Source: Actinomycetes bacterium
GTDB lineage: Bacteria > Actinomycetota > Acidimicrobiia > Acidimicrobiales > Palsa-688
Assembly (NCBI GenBank): GCA_021787365.1
Contig: JAJYMB010000013.1
Span: forward strand, 1 to 46,890
DNA: 46,890 nt
Direction of reading: 5' to 3'
The position numbers and the translations under genes were made by a program. The notes below the pieces were generated by a model, which made no database searches, had not been told where the DNA came from, and saw only the letters and a list, made by a program, of their open reading frames with translations. Every line of letters begins with the position of its first letter. The stretch's first letter is position 1. Below are positions 1-7,289 of this stretch, one piece after another.

Positions 1-1279
1 AGTGGCGGGGCAGTACGTGGACGCCGACGGGGTAGGCGGCGTTGTTGGCCCACAGTTCGAGCTGGGCCAGGACCTGGTTGGTGAAGCTCGTCGACATGAC
101 GAAGCTCGGGTGCCCGGTGGCGCACCCGAGGTTTACGAGGCGCCCTTCTGCCAGCACGATCACAGAGTGCCCGTCGGGGAAGTCCCAGGCGTCGACTTGA
201 GGCTTTACGGGGTGACGGGAGACCCCCGGCCAGCGGGCCAGGCCGTCCATGTCGATCTCGTTGTTGAAGTGGCCGATGTTGCACACGACCGCGTTGTGCT
301 TCATCCGGGCCAGGTGCTCGGCCAAGATGACGTCGCGGTTGCCCGTCGCCGTCACGAATATGTCGGCCTCCCCGACGACGTCGTCGAGGGTCACGACCTG
401 GATGCCTTCCATGGACGCCTGGAGGGCGCAGATCGGGTCGACCTCGGTCACGACCACGCGCGCCCCTTGGCCCCGGAGCGACTGGGCGCACCCCTTGCCC
501 ACGTCGCCGTAACCGCAGACGACGGCCAGCTTCCCGGCGACCATCACGTCGGTCGCCCGGAAAATGCCGTCGATCAGCGAATGCCGCACCCCGTAGAGGT
601 TGTCGAACTTGCTCTTCGTCACGGAATCGTTCACGTTTATGGCTGGGAAGAGGAGCGTGCCGGCGGCCTCCCGCTGGCGCAGCCGGTTGACGCCTGTGGT
701 GGTTTCCTCGCTCACGCCCTTTATGCCGGCGGCCATCTTGGTCCACATGCCGGGCCGGTCCCGGAGCGTCTTTTGCAATGTCGCGGCCACCACGCCGGGC
801 TCCTCGCCCGGGCCGAGGTCGGGCACCTCCCCGCTCCGTTCGGCCTCGACGCCCAGGTGGATGAGCAGGGTGGCGTCGCCCCCGTCGTCGACTATGAGGT
901 CGGGCCCGCCGCTTTCGGGCCAGGAGAGGGCTTGTTCGGTGGCCCACCAGTACTGTTCGAGCGTCTCGCCCTTCCAGGCGAACACGGGCACGCCGGCGCT
1001 CGCCACGGCCGCCGCCGCGTGGTCCTGAGTGGAGAAGATGTTGCAGCTGGCCCAGCGCACCTGGGCGCCCAGAGCCACGAGGGTCTCGATGAGGACCGCC
1101 GTCTGTACGGTCATGTGGAGCGAACCGCTGATGCGCGCCCCGGCCAGGGGCTCTTGGCCGGCGAACTCGGCCCGCAACGCCATGAGGCCCGGCATCTCGA
1201 CTTCGGCGAGGTCGATCTCACGCCGGCCGAAGTCTGCCAGGCTGATGTCGGCGACGCGATAGGGCTCGGTGGTGGTCAA
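1..1279 (-). CDS. ahcY: adenosylhomocysteinase, C-terminus cut by window edge
   Basis: Hydrolyses S-adenosylhomocysteine to adenosine and homocysteine in the methyl cycle (cytosolic, NAD-bound). The minus strand reads through the left edge without a stop, giving about 426 residues of a family usually 420-495 long. Visible motifs: [12 protein letters not shown] and [12 protein letters not shown] near the N-terminus, [14 protein letters not shown] with the catalytic Lys/Asp, the Rossmann signature [11 protein letters not shown], then [10 protein letters not shown] and [11 protein letters not shown]. The start is TTG at 1279, preceded by GAAGGAG about 9 nt upstream. No ATG or GTG fits the conserved N-terminus better. 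I looked for a SAH riboswitch upstream and did not see one. The long open frame on the plus strand here is a shadow. Confidence 0.95.
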   Translation of the reverse strand, partial: MTTTEPYRVADISLADFGRREIDLAEVEMPGLMALRAEFAGQEPLAGARISGSLHMTVQTAVLIETLVALGAQVRWASCNIFSTQDHAAAAVASAGVPVFAWKGETLEQYWWATEQALSWPESGGPDLIVDDGGDATLLIHLGVEAERSGEVPDLGPGEEPGVVAATLQKTLRDRPGMWTKMAAGIKGVSEETTTGVNRLRQREAAGTLLFPAINVNDSVTKSKFDNLYGVRHSLIDGIFRATDVMVAGKLAVVCGYGDVGKGCAQSLRGQGARVVVTEVDPICALQASMEGIQVVTLDDVVGEADIFVTATGNRDVILAEHLARMKHNAVVCNIGHFNNEIDMDGLARWPGVSRHPVKPQVDAWDFPDGHSVIVLAEGRLVNLGCATGHPSFVMSTSFTNQVLAQLELWANNAAYPVGVHVLPRH

Positions 1280-1376
1280 GGTACAGGTCTCCTTCGTTCG
1301 GTGCCGGCGATGCCGGCGTCTCGTCCACGAGAGAGGCCGGGGCCACCTGGCCCTTCCCCAGCGGGTCAGCCCGGCG

Positions 1377-2372
1377 TCAGCCTAGCCCCTGGCGCGTCGG
1401 CGGCGGGCAGTGGCCGGCGGGGCAGCTGTCGGGCCAGGGCCCGTCCTCGCCGAGCGCCGGCCTAGGAGCCGTGGGGTCGAGGCGCTCATGGACCAGGTCC
1501 TTCACCATGGCGACGAACTCGGGGTAGCCACTGACACAGTCCGCCCGCACGAAGCGCGCCCCCACTTTCCCCGCCGCCCCGGTAGCGTCGACGTCTAGGT
1601 CGTGGACGACCTCCATGTTCTCCAGGACGAAGCCGATGGGCACGACGACCACTGCCGGAGGGCGCTCCGCCTCTATGGACTCGCATATGTCCGGGCCGAG
1701 CCAGGGCTGCCCGGGCCGGCCCGAACGGCTCTGCCACACGAGCTGCCAGCGCCGGACGCCGGCGGCCTCCGCCACGAGGCGGGCCGTCTCGTTCACGTGG
1801 TGCTCGTAGGGGCTGGTGCGGGCGGCGGCCAGCGGGATGCTGTGGGCGGAGAACAGCACCGTGGCGTCGACGGCGCCGAGGCTCGCCAGCGCCCTCGAGG
1901 CGCTCTTCGCCCAGGCGCCGACCCAAGCGGGGTGGTTGTAAAAGAGGCGCAGCTTGTCCACTTCGGGAGCGCCGGCCCCGACCTTGGACCGGGCGGCGGC
2001 AATGTCGTCCAGGTACTGGCGGCAGCTCGAGTACCCGCCGTAGGCGGACGTCACGAAGGCGAGCGCCCGGCGGGCACCGTCGTCGCGCATCTGGGCGAGC
2101 GTGTCTTCGAGGAGCGGGTGCCAGTTGCGGTTTCCCCAGTACAAGGGCAGGGAAAGGGCGGGCGTGCCCTGACCGAGGGCGCTCAGGAGCTCCCGGCACT
2201 GAGCGTTCAACGGGCTGGCTCCTCCAGCGGCGTAATAGTGTTCGGCGACCGCGAGGAGCCGCTCGTCGGGGATCCCCCGGCCGGCGCTCACCCGGCGGAG
2301 GAACGGCATCACCTCGTCGTGGTGCTCCGGCCCTCCGAAGGAGAGGAGCAAGAAGGCGTCGTAGGTCTCCAT
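1377..2372 (-). CDS. hemH: ferrochelatase (coproporphyrin ferrochelatase type)
   Basis: Inserts Fe2+ into the porphyrin in the last steps of haem synthesis; in Actinobacteria the substrate is normally coproporphyrin III. The product is 331 residues, family length. It begins [15 protein letters not shown], the usual N-terminus. Other signatures are [11 protein letters not shown], the metal-site motif [23 protein letters not shown], and [17 protein letters not shown], where the conserved Glu sits in ENMEV rather than the common SDHIE form. The frame is open far upstream, but homology starts at ATG 2372. No clear ribosome binding site precedes it. It is divergent from the beta-propeller gene at 2436. 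Confidence 0.93.
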   Translation of the reverse strand: METYDAFLLLSFGGPEHHDEVMPFLRRVSAGRGIPDERLLAVAEHYYAAGGASPLNAQCRELLSALGQGTPALSLPLYWGNRNWHPLLEDTLAQMRDDGARRALAFVTSAYGGYSSCRQYLDDIAAARSKVGAGAPEVDKLRLFYNHPAWVGAWAKSASRALASLGAVDATVLFSAHSIPLAAARTSPYEHHVNETARLVAEAAGVRRWQLVWQSRSGRPGQPWLGPDICESIEAERPPAVVVVPIGFVLENMEVVHDLDVDATGAAGKVGARFVRADCVSGYPEFVAMVKDLVHERLDPTAPRPALGEDGPWPDSCPAGHCPPPTRQGLG

Positions 2373-2423
2373 CAGCGCTTGGGACGGCCGGCGGACGGCC
2401 GGCAGGACCGGGGCCGGTTCGGG

Positions 2424-2430
2424 CACAATA
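2424..2430. promoter_or_regulatory. overlapping divergent -10 elements (hemH / propeller gene)
   Basis: The plus strand reads CACAAT at 2424-2429, 6 nt before ATG 2436. The minus strand reads TATTGT at 2430-2425, about 52 nt before the hemH ATG. The same few bases could act as -10 box in both directions. Inferred from sequence only. Confidence 0.45.
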
Positions 2431-2435
2431 GGGCC

Positions 2436-3875
2436 ATGCCGGGCGACCCTAGCGGCCGGCGGGCCTGGAGGGCGCCGGTCGGCCTCGCCGCCTTTTTGCT
2501 GCTCGCGTGCGCCGGCGGCCCCGCCTTTGCAGCTCCCTCGGAGCAGGGCGCACTTCATCGCGCCGCCAAGGCGGCCCACCTCGCCTGCGGCCCGACTGCG
2601 GGCAAGGGGGAGGCGCCCTGGCCTGTCTTCGGGGGCGACCCGTCCCACAGCCAGGACGGGGTGGCCGTGACCGAGCGGGCGGGGGCCCTGTCCCGCAAGT
2701 GGGAGACTGCGCCGCTCGACGGGGCCCTTTACGGCGAGGCGCTCGTGGCCGGCGGCTGTGTCTTCGTGGCCACCGAAAACGACAGTGTCTACGCTTTTTC
2801 TGCCGCCACGGGCGCCCTGGCCTGGCGTACGCACGTGGCGAGCCCCGTCACGAGCGGCCTACCGTGCGGGGACATCAGCCCGTCGGGCATCACCGGGACG
2901 CCGGTGCTCGACGCCCGGCGGGGAGAACTTTGGGCCGTGGTCCTGACCGCCGTCGCCGGGAAGCCCGAGCACGAGGTGGTTGCCCTCGGTGCGCGAAACG
3001 GCAAGCTGCTCCGCCGCCAGGAGTTCGCCTTGCCCGGCACGGACCCCGCGGCCGAGCAGCAGCGGGGCGCGCTCCAATTGGGGGACGGCAACGTCTATGT
3101 CGCCCTGGGCGGCCTGTACGGGGACTGCGGCAACTACAAGGGGGCCGTGGTGTCAGTGCCCGAGGCGGCGGGCCGCCCTCTCGGCTATTGGAGCACCCCG
3201 ACGGCAAGGGAAGGGGCGGTCTGGGAGGTGGGCGGGCCCGCCGTCTTGGCCGGCAGGGACCTGCTCTTTGCCACCGGCAACAGTTCGGCCTCGCCGGGCC
3301 AGGCCTTCGACGGGGGCGACGCGGTCATAAAGCTCTCGCCCTCGCTGCGCCAGGTCTCCTATTTCGCGCCCTCGAGTTGGGCCGAGTGGAACGTTTCCGA
3401 CCTGGATCTCGGCTCGACGGGCCCAGCTGTCCTGCCGGGTGGCCTCGCCTTCCAGGTTGGCAAAGCCGGCGTCGGGTTTTTGCTCAGCGTGCCCCACCTC
3501 GGGGGCGTCGGTGGGCAGCTCGCGTCCACCGGTGTCTGCAACGGCGGAGGCGCCTACGGAGCGGACGCGGTGTCGGGCAGCAGTGTTTATGTCCCGTGCA
3601 CGGGCGGTTTGGTGGCTGTCCGGGTCGCCGGCCGGTCAATCCGGGTCTTGTGGAGGTCGGGGGCGGGAGGCCCGGGGTCGCCGCTCGTGGCGGGGGGGCG
3701 GTTGTTCGAGGAGACCGGGGCCGGTGAGCTGGTGGCGCTCAACCCTGCCAACGGACGGGTGCTGCAGGGCCTGTCCTTGGCTGCGCCGGTGACCCACTTC
3801 CCCTGGGTGGCGGCGGTCGGGGGCACCCTTTATGCCGCCGACGGCACGAGGGTCGTGGCGCTGCGCGGGGTCTGA
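2436..3875 (+). CDS. secreted PQQ-like beta-propeller protein
   Basis: A 479-residue protein with an N-terminal signal peptide (basic start, hydrophobic stretch ending near ACAGGPAFA, cleavage around residue 30). The rest shows propeller blades of the quinoprotein/WD-like type: VFGGDPSHSQDG, VFVATENDSVYAFSAATGALAWRT, VVALGARNGKLL, LLFATGNSSAS and VVALNPANGRVL. It probably acts outside the membrane as a binding or scaffold protein. No catalytic Asp/Ca site typical of quinoprotein dehydrogenases was recognised, so an enzyme role is not claimed. The start is ATG 2436, only 6 nt after a -10-like CACAAT, so the transcript may be leaderless. Confidence 0.8.
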   Translation: MPGDPSGRRAWRAPVGLAAFLLLACAGGPAFAAPSEQGALHRAAKAAHLACGPTAGKGEAPWPVFGGDPSHSQDGVAVTERAGALSRKWETAPLDGALYGEALVAGGCVFVATENDSVYAFSAATGALAWRTHVASPVTSGLPCGDISPSGITGTPVLDARRGELWAVVLTAVAGKPEHEVVALGARNGKLLRRQEFALPGTDPAAEQQRGALQLGDGNVYVALGGLYGDCGNYKGAVVSVPEAAGRPLGYWSTPTAREGAVWEVGGPAVLAGRDLLFATGNSSASPGQAFDGGDAVIKLSPSLRQVSYFAPSSWAEWNVSDLDLGSTGPAVLPGGLAFQVGKAGVGFLLSVPHLGGVGGQLASTGVCNGGGAYGADAVSGSSVYVPCTGGLVAVRVAGRSIRVLWRSGAGGPGSPLVAGGRLFEETGAGELVALNPANGRVLQGLSLAAPVTHFPWVAAVGGTLYAADGTRVVALRGV

Positions 3876-3899
3876 ATAACAAACGATGCCGCGTAATGG

Positions 3900-5456
3900 T
3901 CATACCACGGCATAAACCGCTCGCTCCTGCACCCCCCAAGTCGTGCATGTCGAATAGCTGGGCTCCCAGATATCGATATGGTTGCCGATGATGGCGCCGC
4001 CGGTGTCGTCGGCGACCCGGGTGCCCACGCCCTGTACGTAAATACGGGTGCCGAGCGGGATCACGCTCGGGTCCACGGCTACGCTCTCGGGGCCGACCAC
4101 CGTCCCAGACGCCGTGATGCCGGTCATGTCGTAGCAGGTGACCATGAAGGTCCCGAGGTAGCGGAGGGCGCCCTGCTCCGGCCGCTGGTCGGTCCTCTGC
4201 TCCGTGCCCTCACGGGTCACGGCCCCCTGGTGCTCTTTTAGCTTTGCGGTAAGGGAAAACTGGGGCTTCTCGGTTGTGGCGGCCTCGGCCGTGGCCACGA
4301 AAAGGCCTCGCCCGTCGAGCGTGGCCGCAAGGGAGCTCGCTCTTGTGCCGGTTTTTGTCTGCACCGACCCGAGCCTCGGTGCATGGCCGAACGAATAGAC
4401 GTGCCCGCCGGCGGTGAGGAGCCAATAACCTTCGGCGGAGGGGGGGGAAGCGACGGCCGTGACCGAGGTGGCTGGAAGCCGCCCAGCCCCGGAGCCGAAA
4501 AACCTGGCCTCCCCGAAGCTGAAAACGCCACCGCCAGCCGTCGCGAGCCAGTAGCCCCTACCGTGCGGGGAGGACGCGATGCCGACCACGGGCGAGCCGA
4601 CGCCCGAATGGCCAAGAGAGCCGAAAAACCTTGCGTCCCCAAAGGAGTACACGCCGCCCTTGGCCGTGGCGAGCCAGTAGCCGTGGCCGGCGGGCGTGGC
4701 GCTCATGCCGACGACCGGGGCCGGGAGCGGCCGACTGCCGAGAGAGCCGTAAAAACTGGCACCGCCGAAGCTGTACACGTCCCCGTCTCGCGATACGACC
4801 CAGTAACCTCGGCCGCCGGGCGCGGCGGCGATACCAGCGGCGCCGCCTGGCGGGCGACGGGGCAGCGAACCGTAGAACCTCGCACACCCGTAGGGGAAAA
4901 CCCGTCCAGTCGCGTTGACAACCCAGTAGCCGTCGCCGCAGTGGGCCGGCGCCACGCCGACGAGGTTGGTACTCGTGGAGCGGTGCTCGCCCGAGGGCAC
5001 CGCGTCGCCGAAAGCCGCTACGACGCCGGGGATGGCAGGCGAGTTTTCCTTGTACGATTTGGCTGTTGCGTGGTGGTGTGCTCCGCCCCACTGATCGCGC
5101 GCTGCTGTGCGCAGTCGGTACGTGGGCCAGAGATTCAGATGTTGCAGCAACAGTTTGTCGAGGCCGGGCTCGGCTTTCTTGATGGTGCCGGCCCGTGCCC
5201 TGGCCCGGGCAGCGCTTGGTTTCTCGGCACCGTGAGGGGAGCTGGGGTGCTGGGCCGAGGCGTGGGAGGGGACGGCGCCGGCGGCAGGACTGCTGGCCGC
5301 AGCCGCCACTACGAGCGGCACGGCGACACCGATGAGGCGCCAGGGGCGCCCTTCGCGAGCTGATGGCGGGCTGGTGGTGCTGGCAGTCACGCGCCGGCCC
5401 CGGGCCGGGCCGAGCTGACCACCACGGCGCGAGGTGCCATTTTGTCTTGTCGGCAC
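3900..5456 (-). CDS. secreted protein: propeller-type repeats plus C-terminal 3D (double-psi barrel) domain
   Basis: 518 residues. An N-terminal signal/TM segment (about residues 40-65, LIGVAVPLVVAAAASSPAAG) is followed by an Ala/Lys-rich stretch. Then come at least five repeats of the form GYWLATAxGGVYSFGDARFFGS (about residues 170-370), common in actinobacterial exported proteins. The C-terminal 100 residues are a 3D domain: GTFMVTCYDMTG, SVIPLGTRIYVQG, RVADDTGGAI and NHIDIWE, with the three conserved Asp. 3D domains occur in peptidoglycan-cleaving RlpA/MltA-like and Rpf-associated proteins, so a cell-wall role is likely. The start is GTG 5456, behind an excellent AGGAGGAGG site 7 nt away. 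Confidence 0.85.
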   Translation of the reverse strand: MPTRQNGTSRRGGQLGPARGRRVTASTTSPPSAREGRPWRLIGVAVPLVVAAAASSPAAGAVPSHASAQHPSSPHGAEKPSAARARARAGTIKKAEPGLDKLLLQHLNLWPTYRLRTAARDQWGGAHHHATAKSYKENSPAIPGVVAAFGDAVPSGEHRSTSTNLVGVAPAHCGDGYWVVNATGRVFPYGCARFYGSLPRRPPGGAAGIAAAPGGRGYWVVSRDGDVYSFGGASFYGSLGSRPLPAPVVGMSATPAGHGYWLATAKGGVYSFGDARFFGSLGHSGVGSPVVGIASSPHGRGYWLATAGGGVFSFGEARFFGSGAGRLPATSVTAVASPPSAEGYWLLTAGGHVYSFGHAPRLGSVQTKTGTRASSLAATLDGRGLFVATAEAATTEKPQFSLTAKLKEHQGAVTREGTEQRTDQRPEQGALRYLGTFMVTCYDMTGITASGTVVGPESVAVDPSVIPLGTRIYVQGVGTRVADDTGGAIIGNHIDIWEPSYSTCTTWGVQERAVYAVV

Positions 5457-5624
5457 TTGGTCCTCCTCCTCTTGCTCGCGCGCGAACTACCGCCGCCCAC
5501 CAAGACTCGGTGGGCAGGTACCACAAGCGGTCCTGCTCACACGCGGTCCAGCCACCTCTCCACGGTGTGGCAGGACGTCACCCTCCGGCAGGGCCACTCA
5601 GCGGCACACCTGTGCCCCACCCAA

Positions 5625-5682
5625 CCAGCTAAAAGGCTCTATTTCGGGTCTTTTGCGACCACCAGCCAAAGGGCTCGTATTT
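5625..5682. repeat. imperfect 20/21-bp direct repeat, candidate operator
   Basis: CCAGCTAAAAGGCTCTATTT (5625-5644) recurs as a near copy at 5662-5682 (CCAGCCAAAGGG then CTCGTATTT), about 18 of 21 positions, 37 bp apart. It lies upstream of the 3D-domain gene, in an AT-rich patch of an otherwise very GC-rich sequence. The function is inferred. Confidence 0.45.
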
Positions 5683-5978
5683 GTTGGACGATTACATTAC
5701 GGCAGGGTTCGGGCGCCAGTCAAGTTCTCTCTCGAAATTCATATCTGACCAGCGGCAATAACTCTCGGTGCAATGCGTAATCGCGGCAAAATCGGTCGTG
5801 GCCGGGCGCGGTCCTGCGGCCGGCTGTGCCTATTGCCCCATGGCGCTTCGCGCGGAGGGTGGCAAATGGCCCACTTTTCGGTGGGGACAAGGCCTCTCCC
5901 AGTGGCCGTACGGAGAGGGGGCGAGCCGCCGCAGGAGGTCTGCCAAGAGTGTGGCCGGCGCTAGCGGGCGCCTCTGCG

Positions 5979-5984
5979 TACCAT
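5979..5984 (+). promoter_or_regulatory. -10 element TACCAT, 6 nt before GTG 5991
   Basis: TACCAT followed by GGAGAT and then the GTG start. The spacing implies a transcript starting at or near the start codon. Confidence 0.5.
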
Positions 5985-5990
5985 GGAGAT

Positions 5991-6365
5991 GTGACCGAGA
6001 CCAGCGACGTGATGAAGGGCGACGTGGTGAAGGGCGACGTGGTGAAGGGCGACGTGGTGAAGGGCGACCTGGTGCAGGGCGACCTGGTGCAGGGCGACCT
6101 GGTGCAGGGCGACGCGATGCCTAACGGTGAGGACGACGCCCCGAGCGCCGTCGACGTGGCGGAGGCTTGGCTCCGCGAACTGGCTGACCAGGTGTCGGTC
6201 CCCGCGTCTACCGTGCAGGACCGGCTGCTGGACATCTGGGGCGCCCTCGACGAGGGGCCGGAGCGTATCGAGGTGGAACGGTGGCTGACCGAGACGTTGC
6301 GGCGCAACCTTTACTCGGTCTCGGACATCAACGACCGCTTGGAGAGCCTGCTCCCGGCGCACTAG
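5991..6365 (+). CDS. small protein with N-terminal pentapeptide tandem repeats
   Basis: 124 residues, family not recognised. The N-terminus is built of seven five-residue units (four GDVVK-type, three GDLVQ-type). A predicted helical C-terminal half follows (VAEAWLRELADQV, TVQDRLLDIWGAL, IEVERWLTETLRRNL, SDINDRLESLLP). That half has the amphipathic pattern of a real protein, and codon third positions are GC-rich in this frame. The start is GTG 5991, 6 nt after TACCAT, with no separate ribosome site; ATG 6012 inside the first repeat is an alternative. The 3' end overlaps the convergent ABC ATPase gene by 38 bp. Confidence 0.65.
   Translation: MTETSDVMKGDVVKGDVVKGDVVKGDLVQGDLVQGDLVQGDAMPNGEDDAPSAVDVAEAWLRELADQVSVPASTVQDRLLDIWGALDEGPERIEVERWLTETLRRNLYSVSDINDRLESLLPAH
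6006..6110 (+). repeat. 7 x 15-bp in-frame minisatellite
   Basis: Seven contiguous 15-bp units. Four read GACGTGGTGAAGGGC (the first with one change) and three read GACCTGGTGCAGGGC. They encode alternating acidic and basic/polar pentapeptides. Total length is 105 bp, the same as the array in argS. Confidence 0.9.
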
Positions 6366-7230
6366 GCGCGCTCGCCGGCGGCGGGGGTAGCACGCCGGCC
6401 TCCGGCCCGGGCACAGGCCCGGGAGTGGCCATGCGGCTCGTCCAGCGCCCGTCGAGGTGCCGGAGGGTGAGGGGTACGCCGAAGCACTCGCTCAGGCGTT
6501 CGGCCGAGAGGGTGCTCTCCAGTTTGCCTGACGCGAGTACGCTGCCCTGGCGGAGCAGGAGCACGTGGGTGAACCCGGCCGGTATTTCCTCGACATGGTG
6601 GGTGACCATGACAGCCGGCGGCGCAGAACCGAGCTCGGCGAGGGCAGCCAAGCGGCCGAGAAGGCGTTCCCTGCCTCCCATGTCGAGCCCTGCACATGGC
6701 TCGTCCAGCAGCACGAGCCCAGCGGAGCACATGAGCGCCCTGGCCAGGAGCACCTGCTGGCGTTCCCCCTCGGACAGCTCGCCGTAGGGCCTCTCGGCTA
6801 TGTGGCCGAAGCCAGCGGCAGCGAGGAGCGCACGGGCCTGCTGCCACTCGGTTGGTTCGTAGTCGTGCCACCAGGGCTCGAGGGCGCCCCTTCCCGCCGG
6901 CACGACTACCTCGAGGGCGGAGAGCCGCGGGTGCACCATGCGAGCGACGCTGGCTGACACCACTGCCACCCGCTGGCGGAGCGAGCGCACGTCGACTCGG
7001 CCGAGCCTCTGCCCGAGGATCTCGACGCTTCCCCGGGCCGGGTGGAGGTAGCCGGAGGCGAGTTGGACGAGAGTGGTCTTGCCGCAACCGTTCGGGCCGA
7101 GGACGGCCCAGCGTTGCCCCTCCCGGACCTCCCAGTCGATGCCGCGGAGGACGAGCTTGCCAGAGCGGTACACGTCGACGTCGGAAAGGGAAAGGACAGG
7201 TGGCCCGCTAGGGCCTTCGTTCCAGGCCAT
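6328..7230 (-). CDS. ABC transporter ATP-binding protein
   Basis: 300 residues with one nucleotide-binding domain: Walker A GPNGCGKTT (about residue 43), Q-loop region, signature LSEGERQQ, Walker B LVLLDEP and the H-loop MVTHH. It resembles ATPases of the ModF/YlmA type that stand without an adjacent permease; none is seen here, so the substrate is unknown. A Pro/Ala-rich tail of about 35 residues follows the domain. The start is ATG 7230 (MAWNEGPSGPPVLSL), where the domain begins; the frame is open further upstream into the argS leader. It is divergent from argS with about 60 bp between starts. Confidence 0.88.
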   Translation of the reverse strand: MAWNEGPSGPPVLSLSDVDVYRSGKLVLRGIDWEVREGQRWAVLGPNGCGKTTLVQLASGYLHPARGSVEILGQRLGRVDVRSLRQRVAVVSASVARMVHPRLSALEVVVPAGRGALEPWWHDYEPTEWQQARALLAAAGFGHIAERPYGELSEGERQQVLLARALMCSAGLVLLDEPCAGLDMGGRERLLGRLAALAELGSAPPAVMVTHHVEEIPAGFTHVLLLRQGSVLASGKLESTLSAERLSECFGVPLTLRHLDGRWTSRMATPGPVPGPEAGVLPPPPASAPSAPGAGSPSGR

Positions 7231-7289
7231 GACGACGCGCAAGGATAACGGGCTGGCCGCTCGGCCGGCCGAGATGAGAGCATGATGTG

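Larger units (their letters stand above)
5457..5990. other. divergent intergenic region, 534 bp
   Basis: Non-coding between the 3D-domain gene and the repeat protein at 5991. It is locally AT-richer at 5625-5770, where a pair of imperfect direct repeats lies. A 27-codon frame with three Cys can be drawn on the minus strand near 5525-5610, but nothing supports its translation. I tested it by eye for the c-di-AMP (ydaO) riboswitch that precedes cell-wall hydrolases in Actinobacteria and did not find its conserved core. Confidence 0.5.

Noticed and set aside
1280-1376. SAH riboswitch before ahcY
   Set aside because: The leader shows no recognisable conserved core, only an ordinary ribosome site.
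2-1465. 487-codon open frame on the plus strand over ahcY
   Set aside because: Antisense shadow; the minus strand carries unmistakable adenosylhomocysteinase motifs.
5457-5760. c-di-AMP (ydaO) riboswitch before the 3D-domain gene
   Set aside because: Expected for this gene class, but the conserved core sequence is not present.
6006-6110. CRISPR-like array
   Set aside because: Contiguous 15-bp units without spacers; an in-frame coding minisatellite.
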